A DNA stretch of 64,000 nt, taken from NCBI RefSeq assembly GCF_007004725.1, contig NZ_ML660168.1, positions 124,001 to 188,000 on the forward strand. The letters run 5' to 3'. Of the stretch, positions 17,083 through 26,329 are shown one piece after another. This DNA is from Aliikangiella coralliicola (GTDB taxonomy: Bacteria > Pseudomonadota > Gammaproteobacteria > Enterobacterales > Kangiellaceae). The notes beneath the pieces were generated by a model. The model was not told the origin of the DNA, made no database searches, and was given only the letters and a program-made list of their open reading frames with translations. Position 1 is the first letter of the stretch. The number at the start of each line of letters is the position of its first letter. Both the position numbers and the translations under genes were made by a program.

Positions 17083-19176
17083 GTGAAAAAAATACTTCAG
17101 TATGGCGCTCCACTGTTGTTTTGTGTGGGAAGCCAAGCATTAGCTGAACCGCAAAACAAAGATATTCTTGGTTTGAGCTTGAAAGAGCTGTTGGAAATCA
17201 AAGTTTATTCGGTTACTAAGAGCGACTCTCTTATAGACGCGGCGCCTGCATCGGTCACTGTAATCAGCAAAAATGATATCGCTCGCTATGGCTATCAAAC
17301 AATCGCTGAAGCGTTGCAAACTGTCGCAGGATTTGCCAGCACTGATAACCTGGTCTATTCAGATTTTGGCGTTCGCGGCTCCCATGCAGGAGTAAGAGCG
17401 GCCAGCAGAATTATCAAAGTATTGGTCAACGGCCACCCTATTTCATTTCGTTCGTCCGGACAAAATTTCATTGACGATAGCCTTTTTTCTCTCGCTATTG
17501 TTGAACGAATCGAAATAATCCGCGGCCCAGCTTCGACACTTTATGGTGCCAACGCCTACCTCGGAGTCGTGAACATTGTTACAACCGACTCTCCTGATTT
17601 CGAGCAATACAGAGGCTCCATCAGCTATCAAGATTACCAACTCGCCAAGCAAGAATATCAACTCAACTTATCAGCAACTGGCAAAGGGGATAACTATCAA
17701 TTTTTACTCGACTTATCCTTTGTCACCAAAGATCGTTCAGGTCTAGAACTCCCTCAAATTTCTCCCGAATCGGCAATGTTTTATGACGGCAATAACAATT
17801 TACATGCCACCACACGAAACGATAACTCGAAACCATCCAACTTTTTTTTCACCTGGCAGTATGACTTTTCTGAAGACGCGAATATGAATTTGCAAGCCAT
17901 GCGTCAAACTGTTAATAGCGATAATGCATTTTCCGATTTAAATCCCTTAAGTGACATTGGTTACAACCGCATTAACATTATTAACCAGCAAATCAGTTTG
18001 ACTCACGAATTTCAAATGAATAGTCAACACCAACTGCGCACAAAATTTCTTTTTCATCGAGGTGATACCGGCGACGATGATCGCACAGAAATTGGTGCCA
18101 ATGATTTCTTTTTAAAAAGAAGGAGTGGGTTTGACGCCATCGAGGCACAAGCAGAACTCGTGACCCAATGGGAAAGTTTTGGTCAAACACTTTTCGGCTT
18201 TGATCATAATGATGAAGACTTCGATCTGGAAACATTTTACCGGGTAGAACGAGCCACCGGTCAAGTCACCTCATTAACACCACCGGCGACGACAACAATC
18301 GATAACACAGGGTTCTATGCCCAGTGGCAATTCCCATTTTCAGAAACCTTAACTTCAATAATTGGTCATCGATTTGACAATAATTCCATCATAAATTCGC
18401 AGAGTTCTTCTCGAATTGGTTTGGTGTGGCGCTACCAAGAAAACTTAACTTTCAAATTTCTTGCAGGTAACTCATTCCAATCCCCATCGGCAGAACTACT
18501 TTTTCGAGAGGCGGTACAAGCTGGGGACATTATTGGCAACGAGAATCTTCGACCACAAAAAGCGAAAACCTATGAAGTGGTTATGGATTGGAAACCAGAT
18601 GAAAACTGGTACGCCAATTTGACCATATTTCAAACTGAAGTTGATAACCTGGTGACTTATCGTACTGACTTTACCAACTTGTTTGCCCAAAATAGCACGG
18701 AAAGTAAATCGAAAGGATTCGAACTGGAGCTGAAATTTAATCAAAACCAATGGAATGCTTACGCTAATTTAAGTTTTCATGAAATGGAAATTTCTCCCGA
18801 TCCGAACAACCTGTTTGTACTAGAGCACCGAAAAAACGGCGAAATTTTTCCTGAGGAAATGATTAACTTAGGCACTAGCTATAATTTCGAAAAATATCAA
18901 ACCGTTGTTTCGCTAGAACACCGGTATGGCTCAGAACGTCCAGCCTCTTCTCAAAACGTTATCATTGCACAGCAATTTTACGAGTTAGATGCCTATCAAG
19001 TTTCCAGCTTGTTTATGCGCAAAGATCTCGGTTCGATGCTTAATCATGGAAATGCCAATATCCAGTTTAAAGTTCGCAACTTATTCGACAACAGGTACGT
19101 CAATCCCGGCTTTGGCGGGATTGACTTTCCCAGTCTGGGCAGACGTTACCAATTGACCTTTGAGTGGGCATTTTAA
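17083..19176 (+). CDS. TonB-dependent outer-membrane receptor
   Basis: 697 residues beginning with GTG. Signal peptide about 1-22 (cut near ALA), then a plug domain (SVTVISKNDIARYGYQTIAEALQ at about 57-80; IEIIRGPASTLYGANAYLGVVNI at about 140-162) and a 22-strand barrel ending in TFEWAF with the terminal aromatic residue. The short motif LSLKELLEIKV before the plug also occurs in the second receptor at 30309. The substrate is not evident. Its stop codon overlaps the ATG of the next gene (TAATG), so receptor and the ABC-type binding lipoprotein are translated together. Confidence 0.92.
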   Translation: MKKILQYGAPLLFCVGSQALAEPQNKDILGLSLKELLEIKVYSVTKSDSLIDAAPASVTVISKNDIARYGYQTIAEALQTVAGFASTDNLVYSDFGVRGSHAGVRAASRIIKVLVNGHPISFRSSGQNFIDDSLFSLAIVERIEIIRGPASTLYGANAYLGVVNIVTTDSPDFEQYRGSISYQDYQLAKQEYQLNLSATGKGDNYQFLLDLSFVTKDRSGLELPQISPESAMFYDGNNNLHATTRNDNSKPSNFFFTWQYDFSEDANMNLQAMRQTVNSDNAFSDLNPLSDIGYNRINIINQQISLTHEFQMNSQHQLRTKFLFHRGDTGDDDRTEIGANDFFLKRRSGFDAIEAQAELVTQWESFGQTLFGFDHNDEDFDLETFYRVERATGQVTSLTPPATTTIDNTGFYAQWQFPFSETLTSIIGHRFDNNSIINSQSSSRIGLVWRYQENLTFKFLAGNSFQSPSAELLFREAVQAGDIIGNENLRPQKAKTYEVVMDWKPDENWYANLTIFQTEVDNLVTYRTDFTNLFAQNSTESKSKGFELELKFNQNQWNAYANLSFHEMEISPDPNNLFVLEHRKNGEIFPEEMINLGTSYNFEKYQTVVSLEHRYGSERPASSQNVIIAQQFYELDAYQVSSLFMRKDLGSMLNHGNANIQFKVRNLFDNRYVNPGFGGIDFPSLGRRYQLTFEWAF

Positions 19177-20495
19177 TGCAAACGAAAATATTTACTATCA
19201 TTATATTTTGCTACCTGACGATCAACCTAATCGCATGTAGCTCAAGTGATTCAAATCAAAACCAACCACTTCAACCTGACGTTGTTGCCGATCAAATAAA
19301 GACTGACGCAATCAATATTGGCAGCATTGCTGCCAGACCTTCAAGAAGAGATGCGATATTATTAGCGGTTAAGCAAATTAACGATAGCGGCGGAGTCCTC
19401 AACAAAGAACTTAACGCAGTTACCACGATACGACGCAATGTTACCGACTCAGTTCAATTTGCGTTGGACATGGTTAATGCGGGTATCGAAGTTATTCAGG
19501 TATCTGGTTCTTCGCGTTCGACCAGTATCACCGAAACACTCAGCCCTCTTAAAAAACTGATTATTTCGGAGTCAGCCACCTCTCCTTCAATAACCGATTT
19601 TATCGACGACGATTATTTGTTTCGCCTAGCTCCTTCAGACATTTACCAAGGTCGAGTTTTAGCTGAACTGGCTGCAAACGCTGGTGCCTCCACAGCAGTT
19701 ATAGTCATCAATGAGGACGATATTTTCGGTAGTGATCTGGCATTACAGTTCCAACAAAATTTTGAACTACTCGGCGGCTCGGTTATTCAAACAGTCGAAA
19801 TTCCGTCCACAACTTTAACTGACTTTTCACCGTTCCTGGGAACAATTTATGACCAGCAACCAGATGTAATTATGAACGCAATGTTACTGCCAGAATTTGC
19901 GGCCAACCAAATTAACGCCGCGGTACAGATAAATTTTAATGGCTTTTATCTATTCCCCGACACCATTGCTGGTAAACCAGAATTTGTTAATAACCTGGTC
20001 GACCTCAGTTTGGTTGAAAATGCCCGTGGCGCTTCATCAGGATTTGGATTAGAAAACAATACTGAATTTCAATTTTTTAAGCAAAGCTTTATCGCTCAAT
20101 TTAATTTGGAACCACAAACCTTTAATGTCACTGCTTATGACTATGCAATGATAACAGCCCTTGCGATAGAAAAAGCTGGGTATGATAATAATACTGACTC
20201 GCCCAATGGAGAGCAGATCCGCAATAGTCTTCGCTCGGTAATGAATCCACCAGGAATCAAACTGGGCCCTAGCGACATTGGGCAAGCACTGTCATTAATT
20301 CGGCAAGGGCAAGATGTCGATTATAGCGGGGCTTATTCAGATACCGACTGGGATAATAACGGAGACATTTTTGGAGACGTGGTTTACAATATTTTTCTGT
20401 TAGATGCACAGCTCGGAGATTTTATCGTGAGCGGCCAAGTCGTCGTTAATATTCCCGAACCGGCCTCTGTCGTTCCAAACAAAACTGAATATTAA
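19176..20495 (+). CDS. ABC-type substrate-binding lipoprotein (Leu/Ile/Val-binding fold)
   Basis: 439 residues from the ATG at 19176. The leader ends LIAC with C21, a lipobox. The mature protein is a periplasmic-binding-protein type I fold (family of branched-chain amino-acid and amide binding proteins): INIGSIAARPSRRDAILLAVKQINDSGGVL near 45-75 is the standard first strand-helix, and SESATSPSITD and NAGASTAVIVINEDDIFGSD follow. No permease or ATPase is nearby; instead it is coupled by TAATG to a TonB-dependent receptor. It may hand ligand to or from that receptor or act as a periplasmic chaperone or sensor; that role is inferred. Confidence 0.88.
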   Translation: MQTKIFTIIIFCYLTINLIACSSSDSNQNQPLQPDVVADQIKTDAINIGSIAARPSRRDAILLAVKQINDSGGVLNKELNAVTTIRRNVTDSVQFALDMVNAGIEVIQVSGSSRSTSITETLSPLKKLIISESATSPSITDFIDDDYLFRLAPSDIYQGRVLAELAANAGASTAVIVINEDDIFGSDLALQFQQNFELLGGSVIQTVEIPSTTLTDFSPFLGTIYDQQPDVIMNAMLLPEFAANQINAAVQINFNGFYLFPDTIAGKPEFVNNLVDLSLVENARGASSGFGLENNTEFQFFKQSFIAQFNLEPQTFNVTAYDYAMITALAIEKAGYDNNTDSPNGEQIRNSLRSVMNPPGIKLGPSDIGQALSLIRQGQDVDYSGAYSDTDWDNNGDIFGDVVYNIFLLDAQLGDFIVSGQVVVNIPEPASVVPNKTEY

Positions 20496-20587
20496 AATTT
20501 CTATCTCAGTGTTGCTTTGGTTAACAATTGAGTTTAGATTCAACAACAGTCAAATTAGCCAGGCTTCAAAGCGAAGCGCTTTGCAAA

Positions 20588-21448
20588 ATGCCAATGAGTA
20601 GCGAATCCAATATGCCAAACCAGAATTTAACGCTAACTGACATTTCAATTTATCCAATCAAGTCGACAACCGGAATTTCAATAGACCGGAGTCATGTTTC
20701 CCCATGGGGTCTGGATTACGATCGAAATTTAATGCTTGTCGATGATGAGGGTGTATTTATCAGTCAACGGAAATATCCGAGGATGGCTCTGATAAAAACC
20801 CGCCTGATAAAACAGCGTCTATCCATCAGCGCACCTGGGTTACCTGAAATTGAGTTTGAATTGAAAGATAATACGGATTTTGCCAACTCAATATTTCAGC
20901 CAGAATCAGTCCAGGTTGAAGTGTGGAAAACGGAATGTTATGGACATGTTGCAAATGAAACAATTAATCAATGGTTTTCGCAATTTTTAAATATGTCGGT
21001 CAGGCTGGTTCATTATGATCATCAAAAACCTCGTGTTACTGCCCCTGAATACTCTCAGCCCGGTGATATCGTCAGTTTTGCCGACGGTTTTCCTTTGTTA
21101 GTTATCAGTCATGCTTCCCTGAACGATCTTAATAGCCGCCTTGCGACACTGGTTTCCATGAAAAATTTTCGTCCCAATATCGTCATTGATGGTTGTGCCC
21201 CCTATGCCGAAGATGACTGGAAACAAATTCGCGTTGGAGAAGTCGTATTTGATGCGGTCAAGCGTTGCAGTCGTTGCGTATTAACCACCGTTAACCCCAC
21301 AACCGGCGAAAAAAGGGAAGATAAAGAACCCTTGAAAACTTTAAGCCAGTATCGCCGTGGGCCTGGTGGCGTCTATATTGGAATGAACTTGATACCGCGA
21401 ACACGCGGCATCATTCGCAAAGGAGACTCAGTTGAGCTTCTCAGCTAG
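20588..21448 (+). CDS. MOSC-domain protein, YcbX-like
   Basis: 286 residues from the ATG at 20588; the frame extends to a TTG at 20528 and other in-frame ATGs lie at 20594 and 20612, so the start is uncertain, but the conserved part begins with LTLTDISIYPIKST just after these. An N-terminal beta-barrel MOSC_N region is followed by the MOSC domain with KRCSRCVLTTVNP, whose cysteine is expected to bind the molybdenum cofactor. Members such as YcbX help reduce N-hydroxylated compounds. Unlike E. coli YcbX, no C-terminal 2Fe-2S ferredoxin domain is present. It follows the binding lipoprotein gene by about 90 bases. Confidence 0.85.
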   Translation: MPMSSESNMPNQNLTLTDISIYPIKSTTGISIDRSHVSPWGLDYDRNLMLVDDEGVFISQRKYPRMALIKTRLIKQRLSISAPGLPEIEFELKDNTDFANSIFQPESVQVEVWKTECYGHVANETINQWFSQFLNMSVRLVHYDHQKPRVTAPEYSQPGDIVSFADGFPLLVISHASLNDLNSRLATLVSMKNFRPNIVIDGCAPYAEDDWKQIRVGEVVFDAVKRCSRCVLTTVNPTTGEKREDKEPLKTLSQYRRGPGGVYIGMNLIPRTRGIIRKGDSVELLS

Positions 21449-21688
21449 TCACGGTCCAGAGAATTCTCGCCCCCAGATTTCCTCCAATACTATAATAACG
21501 CTCGGTCTATCAGTAGAAAGTAAGATGCCCGAGCTTAAAATGAAAATTTTAACCGCGTGTTTAGTATTTCATCAATGAAGTCAATTATCCCCTGGCTTAA
21601 ACACTACTGAATAATATAAAATACAGCGTTTTCCGTAACTGCCGCTCTAGTGTGCGTGTATTTAACTATCTATAACTCAAGTTGGACT

Positions 21689-21720
21689 GTCTAACATCAC
21701 TATCGTCTAACATCACTACC
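21689..21720. repeat. Two-copy 16-bp tandem repeat
   Basis: GTCTAACATCACTATC (21689-21704) is followed at once by GTCTAACATCACTACC (21705-21720), one mismatch. It ends 18 bases before the start codon of the YejK gene, so it lies in that gene's leader. Confidence 0.85.
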
Positions 21721-21738
21721 AAACTTTTGAACGCCAAT

Positions 21739-22746
21739 ATGTCAATCAAACACTGTATTATCCATTCTTTGAAACGTCCTACAGAAGGCGGAGAAATTAG
21801 CTTGAAACTGCGGGATGCAGAAAATACGCCGGAAGGACCTATTGTTTCTCTATTCACTCAACTAAAACAAAGTTTTCAGCGAAGCGCTCAACGTCAGTAC
21901 GGTCTCTTCGATCCCGAACAAAGTGACAACCCTCTTCCGGGGTGGCTTAAACAGTATGAATCAGAATCAATGGGATTTACCACTGTCACCAAAAAGATTA
22001 CCGAACATCTCAAATCAACACTCGAAGAAACCAAAGATGGATTCAGCGGCCATCTATTATTCGCTGTTGAAGAGTTGCTAGAAGAGTCACATTTATATTT
22101 TTTCTGGATTAATCACACCGAAGCACAGTTTATCGACTCTGATCTTGACATTGATAATCTCGAATATATTGATGCAGGCAAAATGAACTATGTGTTTAAA
22201 CTCGACTTTAATCAATGGCAAGTGGAAAACTGGCAACAATACCTGGTCACAATTACAAGCCGGGGCAATAAAGATTTATCTCATGCTTTCCTTCAGTTCT
22301 GCGGATTTGTCTCTAGTGTCAATTTGCAACAACAAACTGATGAATTCCTAACCATTGTTGATGAGTATGCCCAAACCCTGACTCCACAAGACAGCAAACA
22401 ATATAAAAACAAAATTGTCGAATACTGCGTTGAGCAAGATATGCAAGGCAACCCGATTAACTTGAAAGATCTTTCCGGTGAACTCAATTCAACTGAGCCA
22501 GAACACTTCTCCGATTTTGTAAAAGACAAGCAGGAAGATCCCAAAGAACAAATTTATGCCCATAGAAATAGCCTGAAAAAGTTTGTTCGTTTTTATGGTA
22601 GGGAGAAAGATCTGAGCATCAGTTTTTCATCAGATATGATGGGTGAAAATGTTATTTACAATCCTGAGTCAGGAGAACTAACATTAAAGCTAGTTCCCAA
22701 ATCTCTAAAGCAACAGCTAGCCAAGTATCTGAAACGGGATGAGTAA
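21739..22746 (+). CDS. yejK: Nucleoid-associated protein YejK/NdpA
   Basis: 335 residues from the ATG at 21739 (MSIKHCIIHSLKRP, the family start); a longer frame to a TTG at 21682 would run through the tandem repeat. The sequence shows the conserved LFTQLKQSFQRSAQRQYG block (about residues 34-55), SGHLLFAVEELLEESHLYFFW, and a FVRFYGREKDLSISFSSDM C-terminal part. YejK is a cytosolic nucleoid protein that also influences topoisomerase IV. It stands alone. Confidence 0.93.
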   Translation: MSIKHCIIHSLKRPTEGGEISLKLRDAENTPEGPIVSLFTQLKQSFQRSAQRQYGLFDPEQSDNPLPGWLKQYESESMGFTTVTKKITEHLKSTLEETKDGFSGHLLFAVEELLEESHLYFFWINHTEAQFIDSDLDIDNLEYIDAGKMNYVFKLDFNQWQVENWQQYLVTITSRGNKDLSHAFLQFCGFVSSVNLQQQTDEFLTIVDEYAQTLTPQDSKQYKNKIVEYCVEQDMQGNPINLKDLSGELNSTEPEHFSDFVKDKQEDPKEQIYAHRNSLKKFVRFYGREKDLSISFSSDMMGENVIYNPESGELTLKLVPKSLKQQLAKYLKRDE

Positions 22747-22770
22747 AGCAATTTTTTAAAAGTCCTCTCC

Positions 22771-22807
22771 AAGTGTTTTTTATTTTTCCTCAAAATAAAA
22801 AACACTT
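22771..22807. terminator. Perfect 16-bp AT-rich hairpin
   Basis: Arms at 22771-22786 and 22792-22807 (AAGTGTTTTTTATTTT and its exact complement) enclose a TCCTC loop. It begins 24 bases after the yejK stop and points towards the end of the LysR gene at 22957. The run of U in the first arm suits termination in either direction, but the stem has little GC. Confidence 0.55.
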
Positions 22808-22956
22808 CTTGATATTGACATAAAAAATTAACATTCTATGGTATCAACTTTTAAAAAATCTCAGCAAAGTAATTGTCAATTAGTATCCGCGTAAATATTC
22901 ACTATTTTATTAACTAGCGATGCTTTATTAATAAAGCAAATAATTATTTCTTTCGT

Positions 22957-23823
22957 TCAGCTATTTAAAAGTTTGAGCATCGTTTTAATTTTAACGTCTT
23001 CTCTTAAGTCGCGATGGTATACAAACCACAGGGCGCTATCATTAAAATTTTTTATTTGCGTGATCTTAGTCAAACATTCGACGTTTTTTGCCTTTCTATC
23101 GTCAACAGGTCCTATTCCAATACCATGCTCTATTGCCGACTGTATATCAAAAAAATTATTACTTTGGTAGTGAATATTACGACTATCAATTTTTGGAATA
23201 ATGTTTTTAATAAAAGAAATATGTCGCTTTCTCCCGCTGGGCATTACCCAAGTATGCAAATTAAATTCACCTTCATTTTCAGGGATCCCTCGACGGCTGA
23301 TATAACAAGAAGAAGCATAGTAAGAGAAATTTAGATCGCAAATTTTATTAGCGACCAGATCACCTTGGGTCGGCGCATGACCGGCGCGAATTGAAATGTG
23401 CGCTCTACCACTTTCAAGCGGTACAATCTCGTCGCTAACGTCAGCTAAAATTCTCAATTCAGGATAAAGTTGTTGACTGCGTTTTAGTATCGGATGCAAA
23501 AAAGAAGAGTATTCTGGTAGTGTTGTAATTTTTAAAGTGCCGGTTACGTTATTATTTTTAGTTGTAAGCTTTGACTGTAGTTGGTCAAGTTTTACTTCAA
23601 TATCCGGCATCTCTACAAGTAATTGTTTTCCTGAATCAGTTAATTGATAACCTCGCTGATGCCGTATAAACATTTTGCATCCTAACGCTTTTTCTAAGCG
23701 ATTAATATGACGCAACACCGTAGTATAATTGATATTCAGCTGTTCGGCAGCTTTCCCCAGCGAGCCAAAACTTGCAACACGATAAACGACTTTTAAATCA
23801 TTCCAGTTTAGATCTTTTACCAT
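22957..23823 (-). CDS. LysR-family transcriptional regulator
   Basis: 288 residues. The wHTH is at the N-terminus (SLGKAAEQLNINYTTVLRHINRLEKALG, about 21-48) followed by a LysR effector domain (GTLKITTLPEYSSFLHPIL from about 96). It is transcribed away from the monooxygenase operon with 179 bases between the start codons, the usual layout for a LysR protein that controls the neighbouring operon and itself. Its inducer is unknown. Confidence 0.92.
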   Translation of the reverse strand: MVKDLNWNDLKVVYRVASFGSLGKAAEQLNINYTTVLRHINRLEKALGCKMFIRHQRGYQLTDSGKQLLVEMPDIEVKLDQLQSKLTTKNNNVTGTLKITTLPEYSSFLHPILKRSQQLYPELRILADVSDEIVPLESGRAHISIRAGHAPTQGDLVANKICDLNFSYYASSCYISRRGIPENEGEFNLHTWVMPSGRKRHISFIKNIIPKIDSRNIHYQSNNFFDIQSAIEHGIGIGPVDDRKAKNVECLTKITQIKNFNDSALWFVYHRDLREDVKIKTMLKLLNS

Positions 23824-23856
23824 TTTTTAAATCCCTAAAAAATATATTTCATCTCT

Positions 23857-23872
23857 AATTTTTTAAAAAATT
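23857..23872. promoter_or_regulatory. AT palindrome in LysR/monooxygenase divergon
   Basis: AATTTTTTAAAAAATT is a 16-bp palindrome close to the LysR start, and further on TGCATAAATGCA (12 bp, imperfect) appears near 23883. Either could belong to a LysR operator. The AT-richness of this region weakens the case. Confidence 0.25.
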
Positions 23873-24002
23873 TTTCAGTTCTGCATAAATGCAAAATTAT
23901 TCTGCGTATTTAAGCATTAAATTTTTTTGATTAACAGAGTAGCATTATCGTCTAAAAAATAAATCTATTGTGTGACTGTATTGTAACGGGAGGGGAGCTG
24001 AT

Positions 24003-25091
24003 ATGACACAGAATATTGCAATTATCGGTGGCGGGATAGCAGGTTTAGCACTTGCAGCATTTTATAAAAAGCTCGGAGGCCGTGTTGATATTTACGAAAA
24101 AAAATTACAGTCAAGTCGAGACGGCCTTGGTTTTATTATGTTAGAAAATGGCGTTAAGGCACTATCTCATTTAGGGTTAGAATCTAAGATTAAGAACTTT
24201 GGATTTATACTGGAAGAGTGCCAAATTCTTGACAACAATGGCAGCCCCTTAATTCAAGAATCACTTCGCGCTAGTTTTGGTGTAACACGAAAGGCATTTA
24301 TTGACGCGCTGTTATCTCAGATACCCAACGACTGGTTACATTTCGATCATTACTTTTCCCATTTTGAGTGGGACAAAAATAATAAAGCAAAAACGGCCGT
24401 GTTCGATAACGGCGTTAGTGTGAATGCTGATTTATTTATTGGCTGCGACGGAGCCCACTCAGCTGTACGCACACAAATTTTTCCCGAGTCGTCTCGTTCT
24501 CAGGTAAAAGTCAAAGAGCTAGTTTCAATTGTTGAGAATCCCGCTCTTGTTGCTTCTCTCAATAAAAAATTTACCAAATATAAATCTCTTGATGGTGGAT
24601 TAGCTGTTGGTATTCTTCCCGTTGATAAAGAAAAATTAATCTGGTTTATCCAATTTGATGTGACAAAACATAACTTCATTGTATTAAGCGAACAAGGTAA
24701 AAGAATTTTTGCTAAAAATATCGTTGAAAAATGGCCAGCGCCTTTAGCACAGTTAATTAGAGAAACAAATTTTAATCATTCACACCTGTCACAAAGTAGC
24801 TACCTCAACCCCATCGAAAGGTTCCATAAAGAAAATGTTATTTTGATTGGAGACGCAGCCCATGCACTTCTACCTTTCACTAGCCAAGGAGTTAACTCAG
24901 CGATTGAAGACGCAACTGAACTAGCGAATATTTTATATAGCACACAATCTGAATATTTAAGTTTAGCGCTTGATCGTTTTTTCGTGACGCGAAAAAAAAT
25001 TATCGCTCAATACCTGGACCAAGGTATAAAACTGCAAGATGAATTTTTACGTCCTCATCAAGCGGACCAAAAAATTCCTTTTGCTTTTTAA
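24003..25091 (+). CDS. FAD-dependent monooxygenase (PHBH-like group A)
   Basis: 362 residues with a strong GGAGGGG ribosome site. It has the three group A flavoprotein marks: GxGxxG dinucleotide-binding motif (IIGGGIAGLALAA, 7-19), the DG motif (FIGCDGAHSAVRTQIF, near 147-162) and the GD motif (ILIGDAAHALLPFTSQGVNSAIEDA, near 278-302). Such enzymes hydroxylate aromatic or activated substrates with NAD(P)H and oxygen. First gene of an operon with an aminotransferase (26 bases downstream) and a DsbA-like protein. The substrate is unknown. Confidence 0.92.
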   Translation: MTQNIAIIGGGIAGLALAAFYKKLGGRVDIYEKKLQSSRDGLGFIMLENGVKALSHLGLESKIKNFGFILEECQILDNNGSPLIQESLRASFGVTRKAFIDALLSQIPNDWLHFDHYFSHFEWDKNNKAKTAVFDNGVSVNADLFIGCDGAHSAVRTQIFPESSRSQVKVKELVSIVENPALVASLNKKFTKYKSLDGGLAVGILPVDKEKLIWFIQFDVTKHNFIVLSEQGKRIFAKNIVEKWPAPLAQLIRETNFNHSHLSQSSYLNPIERFHKENVILIGDAAHALLPFTSQGVNSAIEDATELANILYSTQSEYLSLALDRFFVTRKKIIAQYLDQGIKLQDEFLRPHQADQKIPFAF

Positions 25092-25117
25092 TTTAACCAA
25101 GTAACTTGCGCAGACAA

Positions 25118-26329
25118 ATGGACAACGTAATCAATTACACTATGCAGTCAACGCTGTTTTCCCATCACAATGTGCCATTAGATTTGCTCGCAAAACGAGC
25201 ATATAATTTTCGATGGGCGGAAGTTGATGCGGGAATAATACCTTTAACAGCCGCAGACCCTGACTTTCAAGTTGCGCTCGAAGTTCGAAATGCAATTGCA
25301 TCATATGCGATGGATGGTGTTCTGTCCTACGGCCCTCACGGCGGTTTAAGTCAATTCAAACACGCATTAGCTAACGTGTTATCGGAACGAAAGTCATACG
25401 ATATTTCGTGCAACAACCTGTTACCAGTCGATAGTGCGGCCAGCGCAATGTACTCCGTTGCCCGTACTTTTTTATCGGCCGGAGATGAGGCTATTATTTT
25501 TGATCCGGTCGATTTTTTATTTGAAAAATCAGTGACCAGTGCAGGAGCCAAAGTAATCCGCTGCCCTTTCGATAAAAGTTCGGGTCGATTTATGCTGGAG
25601 TTACTACCCAAATTAATCAGTCGCAAAACAAAAATGATCGGCGTTTGTAATCCACACAATCCGCTTGGAAAATTGCTAAGTCCACAAGAAATAGAAGACA
25701 TTGCCCGTTTTGCCAATGAACACCAGCTATGGATTATGAATGACGAAGTTTGGTCCGATATTATCTATCCAGAAAATCAGTTTTTCAGCTTTCACCATTT
25801 AGCATCTAACTTGCGTCAGAAAGTTGTCACAGTTTACGGCTTTTCAAAGAACTTTGGATTAGCAGGATTAAGAATCGGTGCGATTATCGCGCCTGATGAC
25901 AATATTTATCAGCGAATCGTTAACACTTCAAACGTGCTGACAACTGCCGGCGGAGCGTCGGTATTATCCCAAATAGCGGCGATTACCGCACTCACTCAAT
26001 GTTGGTATTGGGTGGATGAGTTTATCAAGCATCTAACAGAAATGCGTGACTATGCAGTAACACGTCTAAACAATATGCCTGGAATTCAGTGTGAGAAGCC
26101 CCAGGCAACCTATTTACTATTTCCAAATATTGAAGCGACAGGATTCACCGCTGAGGATTTTTCAGCGAAGCTTCTCAACGAGAAAGTTGCGGTGGTACCC
26201 GGCACCAAACGTTTTTTCGGCCCTGGAGCAAAAGGTCATATCAGAATTAGCTTCGCAACAAGCAAAGAAATACTTAGCGAAGGACTAAATCGAATTGAAA
26301 GAGCAGTCAGTAAGGAAAAGGAGAATTAA
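25118..26329 (+). CDS. PLP-dependent aminotransferase class I/II (MalY/PatB-like or biosynthetic)
   Basis: 403 residues from the ATG at 25118 (a further in-frame ATG is at 25142). Fold-type I enzyme: IPLTAADPDF near 40, LSYGPHGGLSQFKHAL near 72, NPHNPLGKLLSP near 180, NDEVWSD near 207 and the Schiff-base lysine K244 in GFSKNFGLAGLRIG. The ADPDF variant of the substrate-loop motif (ADMDF in the C-S lyases MalY and PatB) leaves open whether it transaminates or cleaves C-S bonds. Its TAA stop overlaps the ATG of the next gene. Confidence 0.88.
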   Translation: MDNVINYTMQSTLFSHHNVPLDLLAKRAYNFRWAEVDAGIIPLTAADPDFQVALEVRNAIASYAMDGVLSYGPHGGLSQFKHALANVLSERKSYDISCNNLLPVDSAASAMYSVARTFLSAGDEAIIFDPVDFLFEKSVTSAGAKVIRCPFDKSSGRFMLELLPKLISRKTKMIGVCNPHNPLGKLLSPQEIEDIARFANEHQLWIMNDEVWSDIIYPENQFFSFHHLASNLRQKVVTVYGFSKNFGLAGLRIGAIIAPDDNIYQRIVNTSNVLTTAGGASVLSQIAAITALTQCWYWVDEFIKHLTEMRDYAVTRLNNMPGIQCEKPQATYLLFPNIEATGFTAEDFSAKLLNEKVAVVPGTKRFFGPGAKGHIRISFATSKEILSEGLNRIERAVSKEKEN

